Positions 25,606 through 35,298 of a DNA stretch of 54,263 nt are shown in pieces. Where the stretch lies: assembly GCA_024226255.1 (NCBI GenBank), contig JAAELU010000447.1, positions 1 to 54,263 on the forward strand. Reading direction: 5' to 3'. The DNA comes from a bacterium (lineage in GTDB: Bacteria; Actinomycetota; Acidimicrobiia; Spongiisociales; UBA5794). Position 1 is the stretch's first letter; each line of letters starts with the position of its first letter. A program made the position numbers and the translations under genes. Below the pieces are notes generated by a model, which had not been told where the DNA came from, ran no database searches, and saw only the letters and a list, made by a program, of their open reading frames with translations.

Positions 25606-26234
25606 CCGAAGCCTCCTGCGAGACGGGCCTCGAGCAGCTCGGCCCGATCGTCCAGGAGTAGGCGCAGCCGGTCTGCCCTTTCCCCCGGATCGTCGACTTC
25701 GAGCAGGCGCTGCCGATCAATCTGCTCGAGAGGCGACAACGAACACAGAGCCCAGATGGCATCGACCGGGTCCTCAGGAAGAATCAGCTCACCGTCGCCG
25801 AGCCGGGCTCCGAGTTCTGACGCCAGAGCCGAGAGTCGCCTCCACGACCTGAAAGCCGCCTCGACGGGGAAGGTGAGGTCAACTGCCGACGTGGTGCTGG
25901 GACGTTCCGCAGCTATGGCGTTCGGATAAGGATCATCCTCGAGCCACTCCAGGACGCTGATGCGTTGATCGCCCCTCACTACGATCGCCATCTGGTCGTC
26001 CTCGACGACCCCGGCTCGAACAATGCTCGCCATTGTGCCCACGTTGAAGCGATCGTCCCCGCCGCCCACCTCAGGCCCGCGCTCGATCAACACGACACCG
26101 AATGTGCCGTCGTCGTCGACCGCCTCTTTGATCATGGCTAGATAGCGGGGTTCGAAGATGTGCATCGGAAGCACGCCTCGGGGAAACAGCACACTGCTGA
26201 GAGGAAACATCCGGATGCGTTGCGGCTCATTCAC
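25602..26234 (-). CDS. Lon N-terminal (substrate-binding) domain protein
   Basis: About 210 residues. MFPLSSVLFPRGVLPMHIFEPRYLAMI is represented by the family start; GTFGVVLIERG, VGTMASIV and a helical C-terminal half follow. The protein is a stand-alone LON domain without ATPase or protease parts, as in bacterial YcbM/cereblon-like proteins that recognise substrates. Start choice is uncertain: GTG 26234 is used; ATG 26210 or a GTG at 26282 are alternatives. It is convergent with the EEP gene. Confidence 0.82.
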   Translation of the reverse strand: MNEPQRIRMFPLSSVLFPRGVLPMHIFEPRYLAMIKEAVDDDGTFGVVLIERGPEVGGGDDRFNVGTMASIVRAGVVEDDQMAIVVRGDQRISVLEWLEDDPYPNAIAAERPSTTSAVDLTFPVEAAFRSWRRLSALASELGARLGDGELILPEDPVDAIWALCSLSPLEQIDRQRLLEVDDPGERADRLRLLLDDRAELLEARLAGGFG

Positions 26235-26400
26235 CCCTCCATTGAAGCCGCCTGACCATCGGAACGCGCCGAGCCAGGCCACAACCCGCCATATGAGTGG
26301 GTTCCTGCTGCTGGGACGCGATAGGAATCTGTCCTTGGTTCGCTCGCTCCAGCCGGTGGCCGCCAGCTAGCGCGAAGTGAGTCGAGGCACCCTCATGGGG

Positions 26401-27477
26401 TCAGACCTCAATAACGAACGCCCCAACGTGTTGCCTGCGTACGAACTTGTCCTGAGCCGCCCGCATCTGGTCGAGCGGGAAAGCGCCGGCGACGATCGGT
26501 TGGATCTCACCACGCTCGATGTAGCCGACCAGATTGGCGAATACCGCAGGGGGAAGGACTGTCGCCCCATGCATTGTGATGTCATGTAGATACAGCGTGC
26601 GCAGATCTAGGGGCACGATGGGCCCGGCGATCGCCCCGGCCGTGACGTAGTGCCCGCCGCTCCGGATTGCCTCGAAGAGGGCCGGAAATCCATCGCCGCC
26701 AACGACGTCGGCGAATACCTGCACTCCCCCCGATGAGGCGTCTCGGAGCGAATCTTCGATCCCCGCCGCGTCCCTGTCGAGGACGACATCGGCTCCCAGG
26801 CGTTCGACTGCGTCCATCTTCGCAGTATTGGTGATGGTGATGACACTGGCTCCTCGACGTTTGGCCAGCTGGACGAGTGCCCCGCCGACCCCGCCTGAGG
26901 CCCCGGTCACAAGAACCCATTGGCCCTCTCTCAGGTCGCAACGATGCAACATGTGTTCAGCCGTCCCGTAGGAGCAAGCGAAACTGGCCAACTCTCGGTC
27001 GGTGAAGCCGCTGTCGATCTGGTGTGCATTGGCAGCTGGGACTGCGACGTACTCGGCGTATCCCCCATCGACTTCAGAGCCCAGATAGCGCGCCTTTCCC
27101 AGGTCGCCGCCTGGATCGCGCAGCCATGGGTCGACGATCACTCGCTGACCAATTCTCCTCGAGTCAACGCCTTCACCGATGGCCGCAATGCGCCCAACCG
27201 GATCGGCTCCCTGGATTCTGGGAAAGACCAATCCGCCTCCCCATGAGCCGTCGCTACCGCTCGCGGAAGTAGCTTCACCGGTCGCGGCCGTCACATCCTT
27301 CGAGTACCACCCTGTCCGGGTGTTCACGTCAGTGTTGTTCATTCCGCAGGCGGCTATGGCGATCACGACCTCACCGGCACCGGGATGCGGCACCGGCACA
27401 TCGTCCCGAAACTCGAGTTTGTCGAGACCACCATGTCCGGTGAGCCACACTGCTCGCATTACTTCTGGAAGGCTCAC
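26401..27477 (-). CDS. Medium-chain dehydrogenase/reductase (zinc-type ADH or quinone-oxidoreductase-like)
   Basis: 358 residues. The GroES-like N-terminal domain has AACGMNNTDVNTRTGWY; the Rossmann part has VTGASGGVGGALVQLAKRRGA. An unusually long Gly/Ser insertion (about residues 65-80) separates them. No four-Cys structural zinc lobe is visible, so a quinone-reductase or crotonyl-CoA-type MDR is more likely than a classic alcohol dehydrogenase. The GTG at 27477 is chosen because GAGGAG lies exactly 6 nt upstream; the next Met would discard this site. Confidence 0.87.
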   Translation of the reverse strand: MSLPEVMRAVWLTGHGGLDKLEFRDDVPVPHPGAGEVVIAIAACGMNNTDVNTRTGWYSKDVTAATGEATSASGSDGSWGGGLVFPRIQGADPVGRIAAIGEGVDSRRIGQRVIVDPWLRDPGGDLGKARYLGSEVDGGYAEYVAVPAANAHQIDSGFTDRELASFACSYGTAEHMLHRCDLREGQWVLVTGASGGVGGALVQLAKRRGASVITITNTAKMDAVERLGADVVLDRDAAGIEDSLRDASSGGVQVFADVVGGDGFPALFEAIRSGGHYVTAGAIAGPIVPLDLRTLYLHDITMHGATVLPPAVFANLVGYIERGEIQPIVAGAFPLDQMRAAQDKFVRRQHVGAFVIEV

Positions 27478-27618
27478 CGGTTGCTCCTCAGCAAAGACAT
27501 CTCGGCATCCAGATACTACGAGCGCCTGGGCCACGGTCACGCCGCCTACAGGTGGGCGCGGGGAGAGGAGATGAATCGCAGCTGTCCTGGCACAGGATCG
27601 CCGGACCAGACACCCCCG

Positions 27619-28710
27619 TCAGTCCCAAGAACAGAGTCCGGCATAGTCGACCTGAATCACGGGATGGCCTGACTCCTCTATGAAGGTCGGAACGAGGCAT
27701 GCGGTGATCGATCCGTCTGGTTCGACGATGAATTGGGCTACCGCCGTCGTTGCTCCTGCCGTGGAGAGCCGTGGCCACACGAAGTTGCCCAGACTCCAGG
27801 CAATGGGCTTGCCCTCGTAGAAGTCGAGCGGCTGAAGCCGATGGGGATGATGGCCAAAGATGCCATCGGCGCCCGCGTCGATCATGGCGTGGGCCCGCTC
27901 TATATCCTCTTGGCGAGGTTTGGTATCGAGCTCGACTCCCCAGTGAATTGACACAAACACCAGGTCGGCAAGAGCATCGGCGGCTTCCACAGCGGCCACC
28001 ATCGTCTCGATCGTGTCGCCGTCTGCCATACCAGGGCTGTCGTCGGTTGCGATCCAATCCTGCCATGGCACCACGCCCCCAAAACCGAGCACGGCGATCG
28101 TCCATCCGTTGATCTCGAGTATCGCCGGCTCATGTGCTTCGGCTGCGTTGGCGCCGGCACCAACCGGAAGGATCCCTGCGGCGGCGACATTGGCCCGAGT
28201 ATCGACAAGTGCCTCCTCGCCCCAGTCCGCACTGTGGTTGTTTCCGAGATTGGCCACTTCCACCCCGGCAGCACGCATGACCGGCAACGCATCCAGATCA
28301 CAGTTGAAGGTGAATTTCTTACCAAGGCGCGCTCCCAACTCTGAGGCGGCACACTCCATGTTGACCACGGTCACATCATCGAGAAGGAAGACGTCCTGAA
28401 GCCCCGTGAAGGCATGTTCGTAGCCTTCGCGGCGGAAGGTCCCGATGTAGTCAGGGTCCAGATTGGTGTCTCCCACCCCAGAGATGACAAGACGCCCCCT
28501 CGGTGGCTCTGTTGTCGTGGTGGTAGTTGCTGTCGTGGGAGCGGGCACCCCGGTGGTGGTCGATGTCGTCGTTGCCAAGGCCGCGGTGGTTGCTGTCGAC
28601 AAGGTGGTTGTCGGTGGGGGCAGTTGGGATGTCGGCACGGCGAGATCTGCAGTAGTCGGGCTGCACGACGCGGCCAACAGGACTATTCCGAACGGAAGTA
28701 CACGGCGCAA
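27619..28710 (-). CDS. CapA family (poly-gamma-glutamate synthesis-like) lipoprotein
   Basis: 363 residues. The lipobox LLAASC indicates lipid anchoring at Cys16; a Thr/Ala/Pro-rich linker of about 50 residues follows. The calcineurin-like metallophosphoesterase-fold domain has GVGDTNLD, VVNMECAAS, NLGNNHSADWG, VFVSIHWGVE and GHHPHRLQ, which give the predicted metal ligands. Capsule synthases PgsB/C are not nearby, so a surface metallo-hydrolase acting on envelope polymer is the safer description. The TTG start has GGAG 4 nt upstream. Confidence 0.87.
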   Translation of the reverse strand: MRRVLPFGIVLLAASCSPTTADLAVPTSQLPPPTTTLSTATTAALATTTSTTTGVPAPTTATTTTTTEPPRGRLVISGVGDTNLDPDYIGTFRREGYEHAFTGLQDVFLLDDVTVVNMECAASELGARLGKKFTFNCDLDALPVMRAAGVEVANLGNNHSADWGEEALVDTRANVAAAGILPVGAGANAAEAHEPAILEINGWTIAVLGFGGVVPWQDWIATDDSPGMADGDTIETMVAAVEAADALADLVFVSIHWGVELDTKPRQEDIERAHAMIDAGADGIFGHHPHRLQPLDFYEGKPIAWSLGNFVWPRLSTAGATTAVAQFIVEPDGSITACLVPTFIEESGHPVIQVDYAGLCSWD

Positions 28711-28870
28711 GACACTCCGGGATTTGGCAGGGAAACGCTAGCGCAGCTCGACACCACGGTGGTACCCGAGTACCTAGCCCAAAGAGAGTTATGCATATGG
28801 CTCAAGGGTGTAGGTCGTTCGGCTCAAATCCGCCTCAACCGGCCGAGAGTCCTGTCCAATAAACAAGTTC

Positions 28871-28942
28871 TGGGGTACCCTTGACCTCGACGCCGCCGTT
28901 CGGCACCAGAGGGCTCGCCGATCTAGGTGGCATGGGGTACCC
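28871..28942. repeat. Two copies of TGGGGTACCC upstream of the Tad-like gene
   Basis: Identical 10-mers containing the palindrome GGGTACCC at 28871-28880 and 28933-28942, 62 bp apart (about six helical turns). A partial third copy is near 28761. They could be operator sites; position is the only support. Confidence 0.35.
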
Positions 28943-28970
28943 AGGGCGTTTTTGGGGGATATTGATTCGT

Positions 28971-30026
28971 ATGCGACGTGTAGGACTGTGGCTGCAAAGC
29001 CGCGCACACGATCTTCGGGATGATGAGAGCGGGATCTCTCTTGTCCTGGTGTCGCTTTCTCTCGTTGTGATGATCGGCATGGTGGCCTTCGCTGTGGACG
29101 TTGGAGCGCTTTACCAAGAGCGCCGCGAACTGCAGAACGGCGCCGACGCCGCCGCCCTGGCGATTGCCGAGGATTGTGCCCACGGCACCAAGCCATGCAC
29201 CAATGGTCAGGCGATGACCACTGCCGATAGTTTTGCGGACGCCAACGCCGGAGACGGTGCTGCCGCTATCGACACCATCGTGCTCAATACGGGTGCCCGC
29301 ACAATCTCTGTAGCAGTCAGCACAGAACGCAGCGGCGGCGGCACGATCTTCCAACCCTTCTTTGCTCAGGTGGTCGGTTTTGACGGCACGACTGTCCACG
29401 CCGCTGCGAGCGCCGCGTGGGGCTTCCCAGGCGGCCTCGCAACATTCCCTCTGATCATTTCCGAGTGTGAGTGGGAACGTGAGACCAACTATGGCGCGAA
29501 TCTACATTCTGATGATGTACTACCCCCGGTGGGGACTCCGACCTTGCTCAAGTTCCACACCGGCAACTCCTCCCAAGCCCACGACGACTGCGCAGCACAG
29601 GCAGGTCAAGACTCCGACGGTGACGGGCGTATGCCGGGCGGCTTTGGTTGGCTCGACACCGGCGGCTCCGACTGTGTGGCCGACATCGACGAGAACGACT
29701 GGGTCGACACGGACCCTGGCTCGTCTCCCTCCAACGGTTGTAATGCCTCCGACGTCAAAGACGAGATTCTCAACAAGATCATCTTCATTCCGTGGTTCGA
29801 CGACCTGGACGGCAACGGCGCCAACGGCGAATTCCATGTTGCCGGGTTCGGCGCCTTCTACGTCACCGGATACAACTTCGGCGGGCAGTACAAGCAGCCG
29901 CAGGGCGGCGTGCCTTGTAGCGGCTCTATCCGATGCCTCGAGGGCTATTTCATCGAAACTGAGCTGACCTACGGCGACCTTGGCGGAACCGATCACGGCG
30001 TCACGATCATCAAGTTCACCGGCTGA
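28971..30026 (+). CDS. TadE/TadG-like secreted protein with Asp-rich C-terminal domain
   Basis: 351 residues. The N-terminal DDESGISLVLVSLSLVVMIGMVAFAVDVGALYQ... region matches the TadG/putative pilus-assembly (pseudopilin-like helix) start, followed by ERRELQNGADAAALAIAEDC, the TadG signature. The C-terminal 200 residues are extracytoplasmic, rich in Asp, Gly and Cys (DSDGDGRMPG resembles a Ca-binding loop). ATG 28971 is preceded by GGGGGA at about 11 nt. The Tad secretion machinery is absent from the window; the orphan Flp pilin at 16.6 kb may be related. Confidence 0.8.
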   Translation: MRRVGLWLQSRAHDLRDDESGISLVLVSLSLVVMIGMVAFAVDVGALYQERRELQNGADAAALAIAEDCAHGTKPCTNGQAMTTADSFADANAGDGAAAIDTIVLNTGARTISVAVSTERSGGGTIFQPFFAQVVGFDGTTVHAAASAAWGFPGGLATFPLIISECEWERETNYGANLHSDDVLPPVGTPTLLKFHTGNSSQAHDDCAAQAGQDSDGDGRMPGGFGWLDTGGSDCVADIDENDWVDTDPGSSPSNGCNASDVKDEILNKIIFIPWFDDLDGNGANGEFHVAGFGAFYVTGYNFGGQYKQPQGGVPCSGSIRCLEGYFIETELTYGDLGGTDHGVTIIKFTG

Positions 30027-30119
30027 GGACCGCCTCGCACCACAAAATTCGTTGCGCCGAAAAGCCTTATCTGCTGGCCGCATATGCCGATCATGCATTG
30101 CTACCCGAAACGGAGACCA

Positions 30120-31313
30120 ATGCCAGCTTCGCTCCCACCTGACGAGGCGCAGCGCCTTGCCGAGCTCAAGAACTACGAGATCCTCGATACTGTTGCCGAG
30201 GCGACCTACGACGCCATCACCTACCTGGCGTCGCAGATCTGCGATGTCCCAATTGCGCTCATCAGCATCGTGGATGAGGACCGGCTGTGGTTCAAGAGCC
30301 GGGTTGGTGTCGAAGCCACCGAGACCCATCGCGACCTAGCGTTTTGCGCCTACGCGATTCACGATCCGACCGAGATCATGGTTGTCACCGACGCCTCGCT
30401 CGACGATCGCTTCAACTCCAATCCTCTCGTCACAGGAGACCCCTCGATCAGGTTCTACGCAGGCGCACCCCTGGCCACCGAGACCGGGAACGCTCTCGGC
30501 ACACTGTGCGTCATCGACCGCGAGCCGCGGACTCTGACCGAAGGCCAGGAAACGGCCCTCGAGGCGCTTTCCGTGCAAGTGATGGCGCTTCTCGAATTAC
30601 GCAGGACCGTTCGAGATCTCGAACAGAAGCAGGTCGAGCTAGCCGAAGCGACTAGGCAGCGTGAGTCCTTCATGGCAACTGTGTCGCACGAGATCCGCAC
30701 GCCGCTGACTTCCGTCGTGGGCTACGTCGAACTCCTCCAAGGCGATCTACCGGACGGCGAACGAGCCGAGATGTTGACCAACGTCGCCCGCGAAGCCGCC
30801 GATGTCGAGAGCCTGATCGAGGACCTGCTGATTGCAGCGAGGGCGGAGGCGGATTCGCTTCGTGTCGCTGCCGTGTCGGTCAACTTGCCCGCCCAAATCG
30901 CCCAGGTGATGGAGAGTCTCGCGACACAAATCAGTTCGCCGATCACCGTCGAGACGCAGGAGTGTCGAGCTGTTGGAGACCCCGCACGGGTCCGCCAGAT
31001 TGTCCGCAACATGCTCACCAACGCGTTCCGTTATGGAGGCCCCAACACCACGATCAGCTCGTTGGGCGACGAGGAGACGTGCCACGTCGTCGTCGCCGAC
31101 GACGGTGAAGGAATCGCAGAGGCAGACTGCGAGCGCATATTCGACCAATTCGTTCAAGTGCAGAACGGCAGGGATGTCCCCTCATCGGTCGGACTCGGAC
31201 TACCGATCTCACGATTGCTCGCCGAAAAGATGGGCGGGTCGCTCACCTATCGCTTCGAGGACGGCCTGAGCAAATTCGATCTCTCGCTGCCGGCGGAGAA
31301 GCCGCCAGGCTGA
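30120..31313 (+). CDS. GAF-domain sensor histidine kinase, soluble
   Basis: 397 residues. An N-terminal GAF domain (about 25-150) contains CDVPIALISIVDEDRLWFKS and GNALGTLCVIDREPR. A HisKA helix has ATVSHEIRTPLTSVVGY with His190. The HATPase domain has MLTNAFRYGG (N box), VADDGEGIAEADCERIFDQF and GLGLPIS. No membrane helix is present, so it senses an internal signal. No response regulator adjoins. ATG at 30120 has GGAG 5 nt upstream; an ATG 36 nt earlier lacks an SD. Confidence 0.92.
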   Translation: MPASLPPDEAQRLAELKNYEILDTVAEATYDAITYLASQICDVPIALISIVDEDRLWFKSRVGVEATETHRDLAFCAYAIHDPTEIMVVTDASLDDRFNSNPLVTGDPSIRFYAGAPLATETGNALGTLCVIDREPRTLTEGQETALEALSVQVMALLELRRTVRDLEQKQVELAEATRQRESFMATVSHEIRTPLTSVVGYVELLQGDLPDGERAEMLTNVAREAADVESLIEDLLIAARAEADSLRVAAVSVNLPAQIAQVMESLATQISSPITVETQECRAVGDPARVRQIVRNMLTNAFRYGGPNTTISSLGDEETCHVVVADDGEGIAEADCERIFDQFVQVQNGRDVPSSVGLGLPISRLLAEKMGGSLTYRFEDGLSKFDLSLPAEKPPG

Positions 31314-31328
31314 CGCCTCGCCGGGGCC

Positions 31329-31334
31329 TATGCT
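31329..31334 (+). promoter_or_regulatory. -10 box of leaderless M20 peptidase gene
   Basis: TATGCT with a 6-nt spacer to the GTG at 31341. Confidence 0.5.
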
Positions 31335-31340
31335 CGGCGG

Positions 31341-32822
31341 GTGGATGTACAGAACGCAGCGGTCGCCGCGGCCCAGGCTCACAGAACCGCCAACGGGGCG
31401 GCGATTCTCGCCGAATTCGTCGAGCTGCTCGCCATGCCCAACGTGTCCCGACATCTCGAGGACGTGGCGCACGTCGCCGACCACATCGTCACGATGCTCG
31501 AGGCACGAGGTGTGAACGCACGGGCAGTGGCCCGCAATGGTGCCGGACCAGTTGTTGTCGGCCGGCTCGATGTCCCCGAGGCCACCGAGACCGTAGGCAT
31601 CTATGCCCACTACGACGGCCAGCCGGTGGATCAACCCGATTGGCAGGTCGAGCCGTTCAAGCCCACCCTCCTCAGTGGACCGCTTGGCGATGGTGGCACG
31701 GAGATCCCGCTCCCCGCGGGCAACGACATCATCGATCCTGAGTGGCGCCTCTACGCAAGATCGACATCGGACGACAAAGCCCCTGTCCTCGCCATCTGTG
31801 CGGCCCTCGACGCGCTGCGCGATGCCGCTATCTCACCGACGGTGAACCTCCTGTTCCTCTTCGAAGGCGAAGAAGAGATCGGATCGCCACACCTGCCGTT
31901 ATACCTCGAGGATCTGAAGGACGAACTGTCCGTTGCCGACATCTGGTTGATCTGCGACGGGCCCGTCCACCAGTCTCGACAGCCCCAGGTGGTCTTTGGC
32001 GTCCGCGGCATCTCAGAGATGGAGCTGACCGTGTTCGGGCCGAAGCGGCCGCTTCACAGTGGGCACTACGGCAACTGGGCGCGCAACCCAAACATGGAGC
32101 TCGCCCAGCTGCTGGCCTCGATGAAGGACGCAGACGGCAACGTGATCATCGACGGCTTCTATGACGGAACACAGGAGATCACCACAACGGATCGAGCGGC
32201 CGTCGCCGCGCTACCCGACGACGACGCCGCGCTGCGAGCCGAGTTGGGCATCTCGAACACCGAGGACAACGGCACCGGCTTGGTTCTCCGGCTACTCATG
32301 CCGTCGCTGAATATCCGCGGCTTCGCCGGAGGGGGCGTCGGACCCGAAGCCGCCAACGTCATACCAACCCACGCCACCGCCTCCATCGACATCCGCCTGG
32401 CACCGGGCAACGATCCTGAGGACATGATGGACCGCGTGGAAGGACACATCTCGGCCAAGGGTTGGCACATTGTGCGTGACGTTCCCGACAACACCACCCG
32501 GGCGAACCATGCCAAGGTGATCAAGGTCGATCGCAACGCCTCTTATCCGGGAGTTCGGCTCCCCACTGACTCAGGCCTTGCCGATTCACTACTCAATGCG
32601 GCGTCGGTGGCGGCGGGCGGCTCGGTTGTTGCCGTGCCGACATTCGGAGGATCGGTGCCGCTCCACCACTTCACCACAATCCTCGACACGCCGATCGCAA
32701 TCACTCCTTTTGCCAATCACGACAACAATCAGCATGCCGCCAATGAGAACATTCGAGTCGCCAACCTCTGGTATGGGATCGATCTCATGGCGTCGCTCAT
32801 GACGATGGATCTGCGGAGCTAA
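31341..32822 (+). CDS. M20 family metallopeptidase (dipeptidase)
   Basis: 493 residues. Dinuclear zinc ligands and the catalytic Glu fall in YAHYDGQPVD, RSTSDDKAP, EGEEEIGSPH, the dimer-loop segment RPLHSGHYG, and the terminal NHDNNQHAANEN. The architecture is catalytic domain with an inserted lid domain (about 200-370). It probably cleaves dipeptides or acyl-amino acids in the cytosol. GTG start, leaderless. Its stop shares CTA with a decayed convergent gene. Confidence 0.92.
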   Translation: MDVQNAAVAAAQAHRTANGAAILAEFVELLAMPNVSRHLEDVAHVADHIVTMLEARGVNARAVARNGAGPVVVGRLDVPEATETVGIYAHYDGQPVDQPDWQVEPFKPTLLSGPLGDGGTEIPLPAGNDIIDPEWRLYARSTSDDKAPVLAICAALDALRDAAISPTVNLLFLFEGEEEIGSPHLPLYLEDLKDELSVADIWLICDGPVHQSRQPQVVFGVRGISEMELTVFGPKRPLHSGHYGNWARNPNMELAQLLASMKDADGNVIIDGFYDGTQEITTTDRAAVAALPDDDAALRAELGISNTEDNGTGLVLRLLMPSLNIRGFAGGGVGPEAANVIPTHATASIDIRLAPGNDPEDMMDRVEGHISAKGWHIVRDVPDNTTRANHAKVIKVDRNASYPGVRLPTDSGLADSLLNAASVAAGGSVVAVPTFGGSVPLHHFTTILDTPIAITPFANHDNNQHAANENIRVANLWYGIDLMASLMTMDLRS

Positions 32823-33267
32823 CGCCGGGTCGTTCGGCCGGTGTCGCGGTTCACGGCTATGCGGGTCTGAAATGCGAGGAACATCCGCCCCGGCCACCCG
32901 GTCAGGACGACGGCAACCAGTCCGAGGGTCGAGCCCACCAGCCCCGGCGAAATCAGCATCTGGAGCTGACCGCTCTCTCGCACGAGGTCTATTGCTGCCG
33001 TATCCATGGCAACAGCATCAACCATCGGCCGCAGCGCGTCTTCACCCACGCGGGCGGTTCGGGCCTCCCCCGCAAGGGGGATTCGCCACACCTTGGCTGG
33101 ACGTGTGCCGTCGCCGGCCGCTCACCCTTCCCAGATCCCCAACTCTGCGCACGACACAGGCAACGCCAGGCCCAAGTGCCGGCAGTCTGGACGACACCAG
33201 GAGCATCAGAGTTGCCGCGGTCCAGATTGCCGAGCGTTACCAGCAGGGCCAGCACGGTAGAACTCAC
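32819..33267 (-). pseudogene. Decayed gene for a small membrane protein
   Basis: Hydrophobic segments with coding-like codon use lie in different minus-strand frames: STVLALLVTLGN (about 33230-33267), then WTAATLMLLVSSRLPALG (about 33175-33228), then LISPGLVGSTLGLVAVV (about 32890-32950) ending at a proper stop. Joined, they look like a three-helix membrane protein broken by at least two frameshifts. No family is recognised, and chance hydrophobic stretches remain possible. The 460-bp gap holds nothing else. Confidence 0.35.
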
Positions 33268-33281
33268 CGGCCACGTCCCGA

Positions 33282-35201
33282 TCAGCGGCCGATGTAGTCG
33301 AAGACCACTCGCTCGAGTACAGCCATGGGCAGGCTTCCCGAACCGAGAACCGCGTCGTGGAAATCCGCCAGATCGAACTCGCCTCCCAGCTCGGTCTCAG
33401 CGGCTTGGCGCAACTCGAGGATCCGCTGTTGTCCGATCATGTAGCCGGTCGCCTGGCCGGGCAGAACCATGTAGCGCTCCACTTCATGGGTCCACGTAGG
33501 GATCACGCGGTTCATGTATGAGTGGGCATCTTCTCGCGACCAGCCCAATGAGTGGATGCCGGTGTCGACGACGAGGCGAACCGCTCGCAGCAACTCCAAC
33601 TCGAGTCGGCCGATGTTGCCGTAAGGATCGTCGTCGTAGAGCCCGAGCTCGCCCGCCAGGCGTTCGGCATACAGAGCCCATCCCTCCGCAAAGGCGTTGT
33701 ACTGAATGACGCGTCGAAACGTCGGCAGGTCGAGTTCCTGAGCGATCGCGATTTGCGTGTGGTGGCCCGGAACTGCCTCGTGATAGTTGATGGTCGGCAA
33801 CGTCAGCAAAGGAACCCGCGCCCCGATCCCAGCATGGAACAGCCCGGGACGAGATCCATCAAACGATGCCGCCACGTAGAACCCGCCGCCGCCGGCGTCT
33901 GGTACGACATCGACATCGGCATCAGGCCAAATTCCAAAGAACGGACGGGCCACCTCTTCGATTTCCGCGATCAGCCTGTTTTGGGTGGCGACTATCTCGT
34001 CGGCCCCTCCCGGTTGGGTGCCGTTGAGGAAGCCGGCCTCGATGGACGCTCCGGCACGGGAGTCGATGAGGCTGCGTGTGGCGCGGTAGCCGAGAGCGTC
34101 GAAGACTGCCCGCAGCTCGCTCTCGACCCGGTCCACCTGCTGCAAGCCGATCTCATGAATCTCCCCTGGCGTCAAATCCGTCGAGGTATGTTGGCGAAGC
34201 AGATACTCGTAGAACTCCGCGCCGCCCGGCAGCTCCCCAACGCCGGCAACCTCTGGAGCCTTGCGGCGGATTGACACCATGTAGTCGCGCAGGTCGATCC
34301 ATCCTGGAGCGAATGATCCCTCCACCGCCGCGGACGCGTCGGCCAGCAGCGCGGCGCGCTGCTCGACCGAGAGGTCAGGTACGTCGTCAAGGCGATCCTC
34401 GAAGGTCGTGTACAGGGAAATCTCGTCCGGTTGAACAACTTCCTTGCGGATCCAACCGGCCAGATCCTGGCCAAGGCGATCGATGGTCCAGTCGACGACA
34501 AGGCGATGTGGCAACACTCCCAACGATTCACTTTTGCGCAGTCGTTCGACCACCTGTCCGGCTTGGCGGCCGAGCTGATTCAACCGGCAGATGTAGTCCT
34601 CGGCATCCGCGAGCGAATCGATCCGATGCTCTTCCTCGAGGAACAACAACACGTTGAAGTTGTAGCTGTTGACGAAGTGGTGAACCGGCCACGCGTGATA
34701 GACGAATCGATGGCCGCGAATCTGCTGATCGAGGTACCACTCGTAGACGTCATATGAGATTTGCTGCGCCGGCTCCAACACCGCCCGATCAAACGTCCGC
34801 AGCGACTCCAACGTCGCTACCTCGATGCCCTGCGTCTCGCCAACGAACGCTTCCGAGTAGTCGTTGAGTTGGTCGTTGCGTAGCCCAAACAGTTCGGATA
34901 CGCCCAGAGAGGTCAACCGTTCCGGATCTCGGAGTAGCAGGACACGGTACGACTCCTCGAGGAACTCATCGAATCCCAGACTGCCGGGATCCGGTGTCGT
35001 TTCGCCAACCGCGTCCCCGCGGTCGATGGACGACGACAGGCACGGCTCGGTGGAGCTAGACGCGACGTCTACATCGGATGATTCCGCGGCAGGCGCCTCG
35101 CTAACGACGGTTGTGGGGTCGACCGAACCCGCTCCGGTGCACGCCGAGGCGAAGAGTGCCAAGAGAAGGAGGGACGACACCAAGCGACCGGTTGATCGCA
35201 T
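33282..35201 (-). CDS. DUF885 family lipoprotein, putative zinc peptidase
   Basis: 639 residues. A lipoprotein signal peptide ends LFASAC (lipobox), then a Ser/Val/Asp-rich linker precedes the DUF885 domain. The zinc site HEAVPGHH starts at His474, with the downstream Glu in FAEGWALYAERLA; both are family hallmarks. It is predicted to be an outer-face peptidase. ATG 35201 is chosen from GGAGG at 5 nt; the open frame extends 312 nt upstream without support. It lies after the PD-(D/E)XK-like gene on the same strand. Confidence 0.9.
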   Translation of the reverse strand: MRSTGRLVSSLLLLALFASACTGAGSVDPTTVVSEAPAAESSDVDVASSSTEPCLSSSIDRGDAVGETTPDPGSLGFDEFLEESYRVLLLRDPERLTSLGVSELFGLRNDQLNDYSEAFVGETQGIEVATLESLRTFDRAVLEPAQQISYDVYEWYLDQQIRGHRFVYHAWPVHHFVNSYNFNVLLFLEEEHRIDSLADAEDYICRLNQLGRQAGQVVERLRKSESLGVLPHRLVVDWTIDRLGQDLAGWIRKEVVQPDEISLYTTFEDRLDDVPDLSVEQRAALLADASAAVEGSFAPGWIDLRDYMVSIRRKAPEVAGVGELPGGAEFYEYLLRQHTSTDLTPGEIHEIGLQQVDRVESELRAVFDALGYRATRSLIDSRAGASIEAGFLNGTQPGGADEIVATQNRLIAEIEEVARPFFGIWPDADVDVVPDAGGGGFYVAASFDGSRPGLFHAGIGARVPLLTLPTINYHEAVPGHHTQIAIAQELDLPTFRRVIQYNAFAEGWALYAERLAGELGLYDDDPYGNIGRLELELLRAVRLVVDTGIHSLGWSREDAHSYMNRVIPTWTHEVERYMVLPGQATGYMIGQQRILELRQAAETELGGEFDLADFHDAVLGSGSLPMAVLERVVFDYIGR

Positions 35202-35298
35202 GTTGGCCTCCAAAACTCGATGCCATCTTAGGACGCGGCCGACGTCGCCGCCGACCCGCCGGGATTGGAAACCGAGGATCCGCAAACGTGTCCCCCGT

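Noticed and set aside
28781-28970. Extended N-terminus of the Tad-like protein from 28881
   Set aside because: The first 30 residues carry no SD support and precede the real prepilin-like start at 28971.
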